A stretch of 64,000 nucleotides of DNA from Candidatus Nitrosocosmicus franklandus (GCF_900696045.1 NZ_LR216287.1:1116001-1180000); one strand, 5' to 3'; shown: positions 19,881-29,840, counted from the first letter of the stretch. Notes: a model not told the origin generated them from the letters alone. Numbers and translations: made by a program.

Positions 19881-20516
19881 ATGCAAACAATAATCCTTGT
19901 ATCCGGAGGGATATTTTGGATTCTTACTTATATCTTCATCATTTCTAAAGGCTATAAAGATAAAACGTATGGTATGCCACTCTTTGCATTATGTGCAAAT
20001 ATTTCATGGGAGTTCATTTTTTCTTTTATTCTACCTCATTCCTCGCCTCAGTTATATATCAATTATCTGTGGTTTGGCTTAGACGTAGTAATCGTTTTTC
20101 AGTTTTTCAAATATCACAAGAAAGAGTTTCCAAACATTCAATCATTGAAGCTATATGCTATTTTCGTAGTTGCTTTAGCTTCTGCTTTCAGCATAATACT
20201 GACTGGCGGAATGGCTCTTGGTGATACTGACGGAGTATATGCAGCTTTTGGTCAAAATCTATTGATGTCAATACTATTTGTTTTGATGTTTTTTAAGCGA
20301 GAAAAGGAATTAAGAGGGCAGTCTATTTTTATTGCGGTATTTAAAATGCTAGGAACAGGCTTAACAAGTATTCATTTTTATTTCTTTGAACCTGTTTCCC
20401 AAAGCTCTGTAGTCCTGCCAGTTTTGTTTATATCGATATTCGCATTTGATCTACTTTATACTCTTTTAATATTGAACCAGTATAAGAAAAACCATAAATC
20501 ATTATTTTCTATCTAA
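19881..20516 (+). CDS. Seven-TM protein resembling Pyr4/PaxB-type transmembrane terpene cyclases
   Basis: 211 aa and almost entirely membrane-embedded (about seven helices). The motif ALCANISWEFIFSF after the second helix and WFGLDVVIVFQFFKYH soon after match the N-x-(A/S)-W-E and W-x-x-x-D pattern that carries the acidic catalytic residues in Pyr4/PaxB-like transmembrane terpene cyclases of fungi and bacteria. A role in cyclising an isoprenoid chain is inferred; a seven-TM receptor-like or transport protein is the alternative. No isoprenoid gene is adjacent, though an FAD desaturase-like gene and a P450 lie elsewhere in the window. Confidence 0.5.
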   Translation: MQTIILVSGGIFWILTYIFIISKGYKDKTYGMPLFALCANISWEFIFSFILPHSSPQLYINYLWFGLDVVIVFQFFKYHKKEFPNIQSLKLYAIFVVALASAFSIILTGGMALGDTDGVYAAFGQNLLMSILFVLMFFKREKELRGQSIFIAVFKMLGTGLTSIHFYFFEPVSQSSVVLPVLFISIFAFDLLYTLLILNQYKKNHKSLFSI

Positions 20517-20534
20517 ATACATGTTTGGAGATCA

Positions 20535-20590
20535 AGCCATTTGCGCAAACTCCTGACGACATGGTTCAGGGTCGAATCTAATTAGGTTCA
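20535..20590 (+). repeat. Dispersed element, type B (degenerate 5' half)
   Basis: AGCCATTTGCGCAAACTCC, GACGACATGGTTCAGGG, TCGAATCTAATTAGG. It lies in the 20517-20780 gap. Confidence 0.6.
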
Positions 20591-20780
20591 GTTTGACTAA
20601 TCACAGTATAATGTAAAATTCAAATTTGATTGCACAATCATAATCCCATTAGTTAACAATAACTTAACCTTATTGATATAAGGTATCGGGATCAGAACAC
20701 GGTTTGTATCTCGATGCAAATTTCCTATTAAAAAATAGAGCATTGTCTTAATCTCATCATCAAGGACATATTTTGTTTAT

Positions 20781-21860
20781 ATGTTACCTCAAGAGAATGT
20801 GTGTATGTATAGCAATAGTAAGATAAGAAAAAATCATCTTTTAATCATAGTAGTTCTATCGAGTTTGCTTTTATCAAGTACTTTATTAATTAACGATGGT
20901 CGTCATGGTGTTACCAACTTTGCGTATGGTCAAACAAGTACTACTCAGCAGATAAATTCTTCCCATACTAATTCAAACTTGGTTAATTTACAAGATATTC
21001 CATTAAAAAAGGTCCGTGTTGGAGACATTGACATCGCATACAAGATGTTTGGCAAAGGTGATCCTATAGTACTTTTCAATGGAGCCTCTGATGGTCTTGG
21101 TGCGTGGGATCCAGCACTTTTGACAGTCATTTCTACAAATCATTCTGTGATTGCATTTGATCAACGCGGAATTGGAAATTCGACGGTTGGCTCCCAACCC
21201 TATACCCATCAACAACTTGCAAATGACACTGCAGGTTTGTTGAACGCGCTAAATATTTCAAAAACAGATGTTGCAGGATTATCTCTTGGATCATATTTGG
21301 CTCAACAATTTACAATTATGCATCCAGACAAGGTCAACAGTTTAACCCTTGTTGGCTCTTCTTGCGGCGGAAAAGATCATACACCCAAACCAGCCGAATT
21401 TATAAGATTACAATCAGAAATTGTAAATAAATCTCTAAATAACATTCCACTTTCGACTGATGAATTAAGAGAGCTTATTGCTGCTTCATTAGGTCCAGGC
21501 TGGGTCAAACTACATCCAGAATCAGTAGACCTTCCAGCAAACATTACTTCACTACAGCAATTGAAACCAGGTTTGCCTCCTGAAATAGCTGATAGTCAAA
21601 ACAAGGTAGGAAAGTATTGGGAAGACAATCCACAATGGAGTAGTACTTGTGATGAACTTGCCAAGTTGGGCAAGGCCACTTTGGTTATAACCGGAACCGA
21701 TGATATAAAATATCAACCTTATGTCAATTCTTTAAAAATTGCAGAAAAGATACCAGGCGCTTGGCTTGTACAGATGAAGAATGCGGGTCATGCAGTAATG
21801 GACCAATATCCCGAAGAGGTAGGCAGTATCTTAAACACTTTTCTTTCGACCATAAAATGA
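20781..21860 (+). CDS. Secreted alpha/beta hydrolase
   Basis: 359 aa. The signal peptide lies at about residues 20-50 (HLLIIVVLSSLLLSSTLLIN, end AYGQ). The hydrolase core has PIVLFNGASDGLGAWDP (oxyanion), VIAFDQRGIGNS, the nucleophile elbow G-L-S168-L-G-S, the acid in TLVITGTDDIKYQP and the catalytic His in NAGHAVMDQYPEEV. It is an intact relative of the broken hydrolase at 9098. Met9 is a possible alternative start. Likely acts outside the membrane on an unknown ester or amide. Confidence 0.85.
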   Translation: MLPQENVCMYSNSKIRKNHLLIIVVLSSLLLSSTLLINDGRHGVTNFAYGQTSTTQQINSSHTNSNLVNLQDIPLKKVRVGDIDIAYKMFGKGDPIVLFNGASDGLGAWDPALLTVISTNHSVIAFDQRGIGNSTVGSQPYTHQQLANDTAGLLNALNISKTDVAGLSLGSYLAQQFTIMHPDKVNSLTLVGSSCGGKDHTPKPAEFIRLQSEIVNKSLNNIPLSTDELRELIAASLGPGWVKLHPESVDLPANITSLQQLKPGLPPEIADSQNKVGKYWEDNPQWSSTCDELAKLGKATLVITGTDDIKYQPYVNSLKIAEKIPGAWLVQMKNAGHAVMDQYPEEVGSILNTFLSTIK

Positions 21861-21948
21861 TGATGATGACCGATCTTACAATAACAAATGGATATTGAAT
21901 AGGATGCCTGGATTATGATTTTGTTCGCTCTAGTTATGCCGGGTATCA

Positions 21949-22014
21949 TTATCATATAAAGTATCATTTAGTTGAGGCACACGTGGACACTGTTCAGAGT
22001 TGAAGTGAACTTTT
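21949..22014 (+). repeat. Dispersed element, type B
   Basis: ATTATCATATAAAGTATCAT, TTAGTTGAGGCACACGTGG, ACACTGTTCAGAGTTGAAG. Full 5' half with the CATATAAAG lead seen also at 27650 and 49095. Confidence 0.8.
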
Positions 22015-22189
22015 GTTCACAAATCGCTCTACAGTATAAGAATTATTCGAGTTATAGAAGTCATTTTACCAAAGCTAGATAAATAATATGTATCAAAAAA
22101 AGTCTTGTAAAAGAGCCTAATATAGACAGCTAATCATTATGTAATGATTTAAAACATCTGAATTTGATTAAATATTAAAGAAGTTTAAA

Positions 22190-23248
22190 TTAAAGTGTAA
22201 GACGATAGAATGTCCATAGAAAATGATTGATCGGTAAAACTTCAATTTTTGAAAAACCAGATTCAATTGCATATTTCTTAAATGTCGAACTAGTCATTGC
22301 AGCTCCCGTCGATACAGAATTTGTATGATTCATCGATTGTGGAAGACAAAGCAACACACTAAAATTATAATATAGTTTCCCTGCAAAATCGTTTTTTTCT
22401 TCTAGTGTATCTTTCATGCTAACATCGCCTATCAAGACTGCTCCATCGGAAGAAACAATCTTTCTCATTTTTCGCAATGCTTCAACTGGATATGGCATAT
22501 CATGTATTGATTCAAAAGTCATCACTAAATCATATTTTTCTTTAAATTCTGATTTCTCCATTAGTGAATGATGTAGTGATATTCTATTTTCCAAGCCCTC
22601 GTTACGAACATTTTTTTTAGCGTTTTCTATAGATTGGGAATCTGCATCCACAGCATCTACTTTAGTCAGAGGAAATGATTTAGCTAATGAAATACTGGCC
22701 CAGCCATCTCCACAACCTACATCAAGAACACGCCCACCTTTTGATCTTAATTTTTCAGCTATATCCGGCATAGTTGAAATCCACTTTGCTACATCGTTTA
22801 CAAACATGGGCCTATTTCCTTCACCTTGTGCATACAACATATCGGGTCCATACATAGAGTAAGGAACACCATTACCTGTCTTGAAAGCTTCCAATAATTT
22901 GTCCAAAGCCAATGATAAACTTGGAATCCAATAAACAAAAAGAATCGTATATGCAACATTGTCACGGTCACATAATACTACGGCATATTCATCAGATAAA
23001 GAGAATTTATTAGTTGATGGATCGTGTTCTATATAGCCATTAACTGTCATACACTCTAACCATTCTCGTAGATATCGTTCGGAATAGTGAGTCTTTTTAG
23101 ATAGTTCCTCAGAATCTATGGGACCAGTTTCCCTAATTATATTGAAAAGGTCAAGCTTGTGACCAATATATAGAGTTAGACAATTCATTGCAGAATTTGT
23201 ATCATTAATAATGCGTTCAGAAAGCTTGTCAATCTTTTCTTGATTCAC
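22190..23248 (-). CDS. SAM-dependent methyltransferase with N-terminal winged helix
   Basis: 352 aa. The first 100 residues form a dimerisation/winged-helix segment (DLFNIIRETGPIDSEELSKK, ERYLREWLECM), as in O-methyltransferase and Rv2258c-like proteins. The SAM site is VLDVGCGDGWASI, followed by VDAVDADSQSI and the DLVMTFESIHDMP strand. The acceptor is unknown; size and layout fit a small-molecule methyltransferase better than an RNA one. It stands alone on the minus strand next to a decayed hydrolase. Confidence 0.85.
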   Translation of the reverse strand: MNQEKIDKLSERIINDTNSAMNCLTLYIGHKLDLFNIIRETGPIDSEELSKKTHYSERYLREWLECMTVNGYIEHDPSTNKFSLSDEYAVVLCDRDNVAYTILFVYWIPSLSLALDKLLEAFKTGNGVPYSMYGPDMLYAQGEGNRPMFVNDVAKWISTMPDIAEKLRSKGGRVLDVGCGDGWASISLAKSFPLTKVDAVDADSQSIENAKKNVRNEGLENRISLHHSLMEKSEFKEKYDLVMTFESIHDMPYPVEALRKMRKIVSSDGAVLIGDVSMKDTLEEKNDFAGKLYYNFSVLLCLPQSMNHTNSVSTGAAMTSSTFKKYAIESGFSKIEVLPINHFLWTFYRLTL

Positions 23249-23454
23249 GCTATATACATCTCCTTCGTATTTAAAAGGTTAAAGCTAAGGAATATTTATT
23301 TCTCATATTAAAAGAACTATACAATTTCATATTTTTAATTTCTAAATACTAATAAGTACAGAGATTAAGTTCTCTAGTTCCAACAACACATAAGAGAATG
23401 TTTCAAAATCATCTGCGTATATGATGAATATTTATCTTTCTGGTTAATTCATGT

Positions 23455-24285
23455 ATGCCAGGTTCAATTATAGAGAAAGCATCGAATGAAGGTGCAGAGA
23501 TCGATTGTGAACACAGAGGTTACGGTCCATCACTTTTACTGATACATGGTACTATGGAAGATATGGGTTTTTACTCTTTTGCCGCAGAAATTCTTGCAGA
23601 GATTTAAAGTTATAACTTATGACAGGCATTGCAACTCCTAAAGCTCAGAGGACCATAGTACAGATATGCCTGTGGTTCAGCAGGCTCGCGATGCTGCTGC
23701 CAGCATAAAGAAAATAAGGAACGCAAAAACTGTCGTAGTTGGTAAAACCAGGGTAGTGTAATCATTGATCTTCTGAACTTGAAGCAATGAGACCTGAGAC
23801 GATTAATTTGATAATAGTTCACGAACCACCAGTGATCGAGTTCTTAGATGAAATTGAGAAACAGCGATGGCGTTTTTTTGTTAATGAGGTATCCGAAAAA
23901 AATTGAATGAAGGCCCGGATGCATCTCAGAATGAATTTATAGAGTCTCTTGTAAATGTATCTCTTGATTCATATCCTGCGGATCCCAGTGAAAGACTCTC
24001 AGGTAATGTAGAATTCTTTTTCAAACACGAATTAAGAGAAGAGGGTTATTTGGATATTTACCCAAAACTAATAATAACTCAATCAGGAATAGTAAAGTCA
24101 ATATAATAATGGATGTAGGAGCCGACAGTAAAGACCCCTATTACGTTCAGGTGACAAGAGCATTGGCTTCTGAACTTTAATGTGATGAAATAAAGTCCCA
24201 GGTCATAACGACGTTTGTTTTTGGATGTCAAAAGAATTTGCTTACACAATCAATAGTACTCCAATAGATATGAGGATATCCATTC
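23455..24285 (+). pseudogene. Alpha/beta hydrolase remnant with several lesions
   Basis: ATG 23455 encodes MPGSIIEKASNEGAEIDCEH and GPSLLLIHGTMEDM (oxyanion strand), then TAA after EILAEI. The reading continues in other frames with VITYDRH, VVQQARDAAASIKKIRNAK, LLELEAMRPETINLIIVHEP and EIEKQRWRFFVNE. At least four frame changes or stops are needed to join the pieces, so this is clear decay rather than a single error. Confidence 0.8.
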
Positions 24286-24330
24286 ATTTGGATAGATGGT
24301 TTTGTGTATACAACTAAATGACATTATGTC

Positions 24331-24391
24331 TATATTAAGCAACATCTATTTTGAACGCGTGGGAACACGGCCCAGGGTTGAATTCAATCAC
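24331..24391 (+). repeat. Dispersed element, type B
   Basis: TATTAAGCAACATCTATTTT, GAACGCGTGGGAACACGG, CCCAGGGTTGAATTCAATC. It lies between the hydrolase remnant and the patatin gene. Confidence 0.7.
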
Positions 24392-24475
24392 ATTTTTGAT
24401 CAATAAATGATGTGTTGGTTAACAAATTAAAGAATGAATACACTAATTTAGAAACTCAGATATGATTGTTTATAC

Positions 24476-26233
24476 CTATACGTTTATCTCCCATTCTTCA
24501 TAATACTCTTTAAACCATTTATCAGCATCCTTAAGACCGTCGTCATATAGTTTGGCAAGAGTCGTAGGTGTAAAGTCACTAGCCTTACCAAATATAGTAT
24601 CTTTATCGTCTTCTCTATCTATTCGGTACACTTTCACTCTAAATTTATCCTCAACTAGTTGAGTCCAAGTTCTCTTCTGTTTAACATCACGTTTTGTAGA
24701 TTCGCCAGTTGTCTTTAAAAGATTTTCAATTTCCTCTTTACTCACTTTTCCTTTCTCCGTGGCTAATTTTATCAATTCTCTAGTCAAATCTATATAATCT
24801 GTAATCAAGTGGGCAACTTTCTCATCATATTTTGAACGATCATGGAACCGAATGTCGTTTATCCTATCCTCAATTTTGTCTTTACCTCTTGGTAGCCCCG
24901 AATCAATAGTCTCGACTGCAGGATAGAGATTAACTATGAATATCTCGAGATCCGGTATTTTAGGGCTTGTCGGAATTTTTCCATTTTTGTGGTTTTCGTA
25001 TATCTCTTTTTCATGTTCACCAAATTTATCATATTCAATATCATTGGCCGTAAAATAATCACTCCAAAAATCCTTATGCTTTTGAATTACTTCTCTTAAT
25101 GGAGTATTGCTTAAGAATGCACCATCCCAAAAAGTGCGAATCCCTTTTGAACACAAATCATAAAGTTTAGTATGATTGCTTGAATAAGGAAAGAGACAAC
25201 TAGTCATTAAAATATCGTTGTCGATTCCATTATGAACAACAACATGTTTTTGATCATCCCGCTCCTCATCGCCATATATTGTCATCCAAACACTGTTACT
25301 TTCCTGCTCATCCGTAATGCTATTTCCAGAAACACTTTTTTCTAAAATCTCATTATCTACGTCTTTCTTTCGGGCTATTTCGCACAGGTGTTCTCTAATA
25401 TGGTTTGCCAACAATCGATTTTGTTTCAAGTCTTTACCGCAAACATCGCAACTGCGTTTATAGCTTCGATAACTATCGAAGAGTACTGGGGAAGAACAAT
25501 CCATTACATCAACTGAGAGCAGAAGAAGCCTTGGTTGATTTTTCTCGACATCAGTCTTTATTGGATAGTTAATTGAACTTGACATTAATTGTTTTAGCGG
25601 TTTATAATTATACAAATAGAAGGCATTGAGTGGACTGAGAAATCTATCATCATATTGATAAACAGAGTAGCAGAGATTTGGAGAACTTCCCATTGGATAT
25701 GGATTACAGGTCAATTGATAAAATGACCAATACCGTCTTGCTGATTCTGTTGATGCGATTAGTGGATTAAACATCCTATAATTGTTCCACATAATCTGAA
25801 ACATTGGACCATCAGCGATGGTGTTTGCCTCGAAATTATTCCAAAAAGACTTTAGTTTATTCGCACAATCTATCCAATTGCCATTATTCTTTAGAACGTA
25901 GTCAACCAGAAAGACTGCGTTAATCGCACCAATTGAGACACCCGCGACAATATCAAAATATTGTTCTTCATAATATTTTTTATTGTTACCATCCGTATAC
26001 ACATCGTTTTCAGTAACAGAACCTCTTTGTGGTTCGTGTAATTCAGATCGAACTTCCTGCGTGGACAGCCTTTTGAACAAATGATCACACAATGATTGCA
26101 ATACTCCAATTTCATAATAACCCAAGGCACCCCCTCCCTGTAAAATCAACGCCCTTTGTTTTGTAGGGATCGAAAATATTTTTCCTTGTTTGTTCTTAGT
26201 CGATACCATAATTCTTTGGTTCTTTTGTTTCAT
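24476..26233 (-). CDS. Patatin-like phospholipase with inserted C2H2 zinc finger
   Basis: 585 aa. The patatin core has the glycine-rich oxyanion loop LQGGGALGYYEIGV, the Ser nucleophile in GVSIGAINA and the Asp in FWDGAFLSNTP (the DGG/DGA dyad). It should hydrolyse lipid acyl esters. Between the central strand (LLLLSVDVMD) and the catalytic Asp is an extra segment of roughly 90 residues starting with C-D-V-C...H-I-R-E-H (about residues 262-282), a textbook C2H2 spacing (C-x2-C-x12-H-x3-H). The paralogue at 54105-55487 lacks it. The finger could bind zinc for stability or contact another macromolecule. The C-terminal third is charged and shared by both paralogues. Confidence 0.85.
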   Translation of the reverse strand: MKQKNQRIMVSTKNKQGKIFSIPTKQRALILQGGGALGYYEIGVLQSLCDHLFKRLSTQEVRSELHEPQRGSVTENDVYTDGNNKKYYEEQYFDIVAGVSIGAINAVFLVDYVLKNNGNWIDCANKLKSFWNNFEANTIADGPMFQIMWNNYRMFNPLIASTESARRYWSFYQLTCNPYPMGSSPNLCYSVYQYDDRFLSPLNAFYLYNYKPLKQLMSSSINYPIKTDVEKNQPRLLLLSVDVMDCSSPVLFDSYRSYKRSCDVCGKDLKQNRLLANHIREHLCEIARKKDVDNEILEKSVSGNSITDEQESNSVWMTIYGDEERDDQKHVVVHNGIDNDILMTSCLFPYSSNHTKLYDLCSKGIRTFWDGAFLSNTPLREVIQKHKDFWSDYFTANDIEYDKFGEHEKEIYENHKNGKIPTSPKIPDLEIFIVNLYPAVETIDSGLPRGKDKIEDRINDIRFHDRSKYDEKVAHLITDYIDLTRELIKLATEKGKVSKEEIENLLKTTGESTKRDVKQKRTWTQLVEDKFRVKVYRIDREDDKDTIFGKASDFTPTTLAKLYDDGLKDADKWFKEYYEEWEINV

Positions 26234-27048
26234 TGGATGTGAATTGCAATTGAATTTTTAGATTAATAAGTTTTATCTTTATTGATAAAATTTCTTATTT
26301 CTCCGCTCTCTTCTTGTCATAATATAGTGATCTAACAAATTTTTTAATCCTAGTTAATTGGAATTATTAGAAATATCCGTAAGAACATTTTCAAGGCAGT
26401 GTAGACTCACTTAGGTTTGCCATGAGCCTGTAGTGAAGCATTCAAATCCCACTAAACAATAACAATCATATTATGATACTACCATTATATAGTATCATTT
26501 AATGTAGGCACGTGAGAACATGGTTCAATGTTGAACATAATCTGGGTAAAGCGATGACCAAAGATCAAGAAAAATTATACACACATAGTTATACCTTTTT
26601 GTATCAACGATTCCGGTATGTCATCGATCAATGACACTGAAGAAAATTAATTATATATATAAAGAATCGAATTAAGCAGAAACATCTGAAAATACTTGGA
26701 AGAAAAAGACAATAAAATAATCAAATCAATCAAAAGGGAAACCTTAGAAAAGGAAGAAAAGAAGAAAGGATGCCCTACAATAAGGAACAAACAACTTCTC
26801 TTTTGAGTAATAGGGATTGAATGGATACGATTACATATTTTTCAAACTCATATGCAAACCTTATTTTGTCAAAAAAACATATCAAGTGTATTTGCTTTTG
26901 ACTAAAGAATGTCATCATCAAGATCAAATTGAACCTTCGGGTAATGAAAGTGGGTTTGGGAGCAACAGTATTTCTACAAAAAATTTGAAAAGAAGATTGA
27001 AGGACACTCTTAATAGTTCGCCAATTCCATTCTCCTATGGAAGTTAAC
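26234..27048. other. Intergenic, contains one dispersed element
   Basis: Apart from the element at 26488-26544 I find no supported gene. The 76-aa frame at 26817-27047 has no recognisable pattern. The stretch 26660-26780 is A-rich and purine-biased. Confidence 0.45.
26488..26544 (+). repeat. Dispersed element, type B
   Basis: TATAGTATCATTTAATGTAG, GCACGTGAGAACATGG, TTCAATGTTGAACATAATC; near-perfect TTCAA/TTGAA arms. Confidence 0.8.
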
Positions 27049-27234
27049 TCAATCTACACCAAGGTTGCCGCCGCAAGCGCAGAAACCGAATTCATCTATA
27101 CGAGAATTACAAAAAGGACATGGTCCAATACTATCATAATCAACATCGGCAGCATTTTTACCAAAGAGAACAAGGTGATCGTCTAACTCATCTACTACTT
27201 CACGGGCGCTCATTATTATAATATGTATGTTCAA
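27049..27234 (-). CDS. Small Zn-ribbon protein
   Basis: 61 aa (or 54 aa if it starts at Met8, MSAREVVDELDDH). The C-terminal half has C-P-F-C and, nine residues later, C-A-C-G-G, a four-Cys site that likely binds one zinc. The N-terminal half is acidic and helical. Small proteins with a helix plus ribbon are common in thaumarchaea; role unknown. Confidence 0.65.
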   Translation of the reverse strand: MNIHIIIMSAREVVDELDDHLVLFGKNAADVDYDSIGPCPFCNSRIDEFGFCACGGNLGVD

Positions 27235-27949
27235 ACTTTAATCTTTTATTGATAATTGTCAGCAAGATAGATCTTTTCTTCATTCTATTGTAAAAATTAT
27301 AAGTATATTTTAGAAAATCCCAAAAAATTAATAGTCATTTCCAAAAGGAACTTTATCGAAGTTAATTTGCTACATAAACAGCAACTACGCAGTCAAATCG
27401 AATGCTAGAAGTTTTATTCATATTCATATGTATACCTGACTACAACAGGGTCATTTTTTCGGTGCCATATATAAAAGACGATATTTCTTTTAGCCTTCAT
27501 TCAATTCTTTCCATCACAAATTTTGGCTTTATTTCTTAGCAGTGATCCCTTATCCAATGAGAACATTTAATCCAACCTTATGCGAAAGTCATTCGACTTT
27601 CACCGACATATTTATGATGTCTTTTGAAGATATACATCATATTATTATCATGTAAAGTATCATTTAGTTTAGTCGCGTGGGGATTAAGTTTTCCGTCGTA
27701 AATGGGTTCATTAAAATAGTTACAAAATAAGACAATCATATCCAAAAGGATAAACATTTCGAAAATATTCTATATACATCGCATACATATGAAATTTGAG
27801 AATTTAGGCTATTTCAAGACTTCAAATTGATAAATATGTGAATAGTTGGATCAAGTCCTTTTTTTGTGAAAATGTAAAAACAGGTTAAAAAATACCGCTC
27901 TGTTTAGAAAATGTAAGATTGTTGCATCTCGTTTTAAATATCTCCCAGG
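27235..27949. other. Intergenic, contains one dispersed element
   Basis: Apart from the element at 27655-27715, nothing is recognised on either strand. Confidence 0.45.
27655..27715 (+). repeat. Dispersed element, type A
   Basis: AAAGTATCATTTAGTTTAG, TCGCGTGGGGATTAAGTTTT, CGTAAATGGGTTC. Confidence 0.85.
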
Positions 27950-28504
27950 TTAGCGGTTAAAAGCGTTCGAAAAAAAGTTTGATATCCCATCAAAAATCGT
28001 AACTCTTAATCCATTGTCGGTATTGTTTTGACTGTTTAATGTGTCATTGATTTCATTTGTTACAGGTGTAGAAGTTTCATTTGTTACAGGTGTAGAAGTT
28101 TCATTTGTTACAGGTGTAGAAGTTTCATTTGTTACAGGTGTAGAAGTTTCATTTGCTATTGTTTCATCACAAAATGTATTTATTATATCAATACCCTTTG
28201 CACTAAATATAAAACACAATTCTGCTATGGATTGATTATGTCCGATTGAATTTTGGTAACTGCATATATTGGATACTTGTTGCATATTTGATCCAATAGG
28301 TGATTCTATGTAATCCATTACCTGGCAAATCAAAATATCATTAGATGTATTATAATTCTGTTGCTTCTCTTGACCAAGAACAATAGGACTAGGATATAAG
28401 GCAAATAACATGAGAGGTAACATAATAAGAGTCAACAATACTATGTTTTTGCAATATATGACTTTCAAATGTAAGGTTTTGATGGATTGAGTTGATTTTT
28501 GCAT
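27950..28504 (-). CDS. Exported protein with tandem NETSTPVT repeats
   Basis: 184 aa. A hydrophobic signal (residues 20-40, NIVLLTLIMLPLMLFALYPS, end LGQ) is followed by a Cys-containing domain with four to five Cys (ILICQV, NICSYQ, ELCFIF, TFCDE). Next come four perfect copies of NETSTPVT and a C-terminal tail. Each repeat offers an N-E-T glycosylation sequon and a Thr/Pro-rich stretch, as in extended, glycosylated surface stalks. Role unknown. Confidence 0.75.
   Translation of the reverse strand: MQKSTQSIKTLHLKVIYCKNIVLLTLIMLPLMLFALYPSPIVLGQEKQQNYNTSNDILICQVMDYIESPIGSNMQQVSNICSYQNSIGHNQSIAELCFIFSAKGIDIINTFCDETIANETSTPVTNETSTPVTNETSTPVTNETSTPVTNEINDTLNSQNNTDNGLRVTIFDGISNFFSNAFNR
28056..28151. 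repeat. Four tandem 24-bp units
   Basis: The unit (ACAGGTGTAGAAGTTTCATT plus TGTT, plus strand) is repeated head to tail four times with almost no change inside the exported-protein gene. Copy number is likely to vary by slippage. Not a CRISPR: there are no spacers. Confidence 0.9.
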
Positions 28505-28760
28505 TTCTATTCAAATTATTTGCACTCCCAATATAAGTATTGTTCTGCTTTTTCAAGAGTGTCAGTAATTCAATTACCATGTTTTCATTTGTAATATCCA
28601 AGGGATAATTACTACTTGAAAAATATTTAATTTTCCATAAGAATTGATTCATTGTAGTTATTTTCTTAAAATTTAGCTTTATTGAAGAAAGCAAGCCATT
28701 TGGTTTAAAATTATAATAGACATATTTAGCATCGCTGTAGATAATTTTTCCAACTTCCAA
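28505..28760 (-). CDS. Possible gene fragment upstream of the repeat protein
   Basis: A frame starting at TTG 28760 (MEVGKIIYSDAKYVYYNF ... ELLTLLKKQNNTYIGSANNL) has natural composition for about 85 residues, then runs into the next gene in another frame (to 28389). The frame is also open upstream to about 28820 (NKTLAQIQIHYLEL). It looks like part of a secreted or lipid-facing protein gene that has lost its ends. Weak support. Confidence 0.35.
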
Positions 28761-29330
28761 TTCAAGATAGTGGATCTGAATTTGGGCTAGAGTTTTATTC
28801 GGAATATAATAGTGGTTGGATTATCACAACAATCTGTTCGAATATATATGAAATTTTTCACTATATTTTCCAACAAACTTTATTTAATTCAAATAGGGTG
28901 ATCTTATTTAATTTCGCTGATTGAATTTTTTTCAATTCTAACCACCTTAATACTAATACCACATTGTGGCTATACCATTCAAAATTAAAACAATCCATTA
29001 ATTAATTTGATGCGAGTTTTGAGAGATGAATTCATGTTTCGGCCAACCTTGTTGTTGCTACAAGTATAATTTAAGCCATTTAGTTTGGGCGTGTGAGGAT
29101 CGAGTTCCTAGTGGTTGTGTGGTTCTAATACAAAAATTCAAAGACAACTAATTTTAAAGTACATGTGATTAAAAGTCATGTAAATTAGTTAATAGACTTT
29201 GGTTATATCCTCGATATTTACAATTTACAAAGCTTTTGTAAAAGGATATGTTTCAAGAAAAATAAATAGGTGATTATAGATATAGATCTAAAAAAAAGAT
29301 ATTATTTAAATCCCTAATGAATCAGGACAA
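28761..29330. other. Intergenic, contains one dispersed element
   Basis: Only the element at 29075-29130 is recognised; the remainder is AT-rich without a credible frame. Confidence 0.45.
29075..29130 (+). repeat. Dispersed element, type A
   Basis: GCCATTTAGTTTGGGCGTG, TGAGGATCGAGTTCCTAG, TGGTTGTGTGGTTCTAATAC. Confidence 0.85.
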
Positions 29331-29840
29331 CTATGGTATGTCCACCAACTGTCCTCTTACTTCACCTTCAGGATTTTGCTCGGTATGAACGTTGACATAA
29401 GTACTACCATTCTTCATTGCTGCTATAAGGTCAGGTATTGTTTTTCCTTGAAGAGGACCTTCAAGATTATTAGCAGTAATGTTTCCTTTTTCAAAAACAG
29501 TATTTTGAGGAAAATCGAACTTGAACAAAGTTACAATAATTGCGCCATTTTTTCCTTGAGCTCCACTATGTATATGACCTTGTGTTGCACCTTGTATCCC
29601 CGTTACATTGACAAAATACTGAATGGTTTGATTAGAAGGCGATATTGGAACTAAAATAGCATGTCCAGTTGCTTGCGTGTCAACAGGAGGAACTTCTTCT
29701 AGGCCTGTTAGATTCGCTGCGAATTCATGATTTGCATATGCGGTAGATATACTTGAGATGGTAGTCACGAGCACCCCCGCAATTGCTGCTGTAATAGACA
29801 ATAACATGAAGGTCATCATATAATTACTAGTTTTCATCAC
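29331..29840 (-). CDS. Secreted CHRD-domain protein
   Basis: 169 aa with a signal peptide to about residue 36 (end AYANHE). The CHRD fold is clear: FAANLTGLEEVPPVDTQATG at the start, GIQGATQGHIHSGAQGKNGAI with the paired His, and TYVNVHTEQNPEGEVRGQL at the end. These domains occur in extracellular or surface proteins in archaea and bacteria and in chordin; the ligand is unknown. Monocistronic. Confidence 0.9.
   Translation of the reverse strand: MMKTSNYMMTFMLLSITAAIAGVLVTTISSISTAYANHEFAANLTGLEEVPPVDTQATGHAILVPISPSNQTIQYFVNVTGIQGATQGHIHSGAQGKNGAIIVTLFKFDFPQNTVFEKGNITANNLEGPLQGKTIPDLIAAMKNGSTYVNVHTEQNPEGEVRGQLVDIP

Noticed and set aside
26817-27047. 76-aa open frame between the patatin and the Zn-ribbon gene
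   Set aside because: No recognisable pattern and no TATA at the right distance.
28056-28151. CRISPR-like repeat array
   Set aside because: The 24-bp units are directly adjacent without spacers and lie in frame in a coding region.
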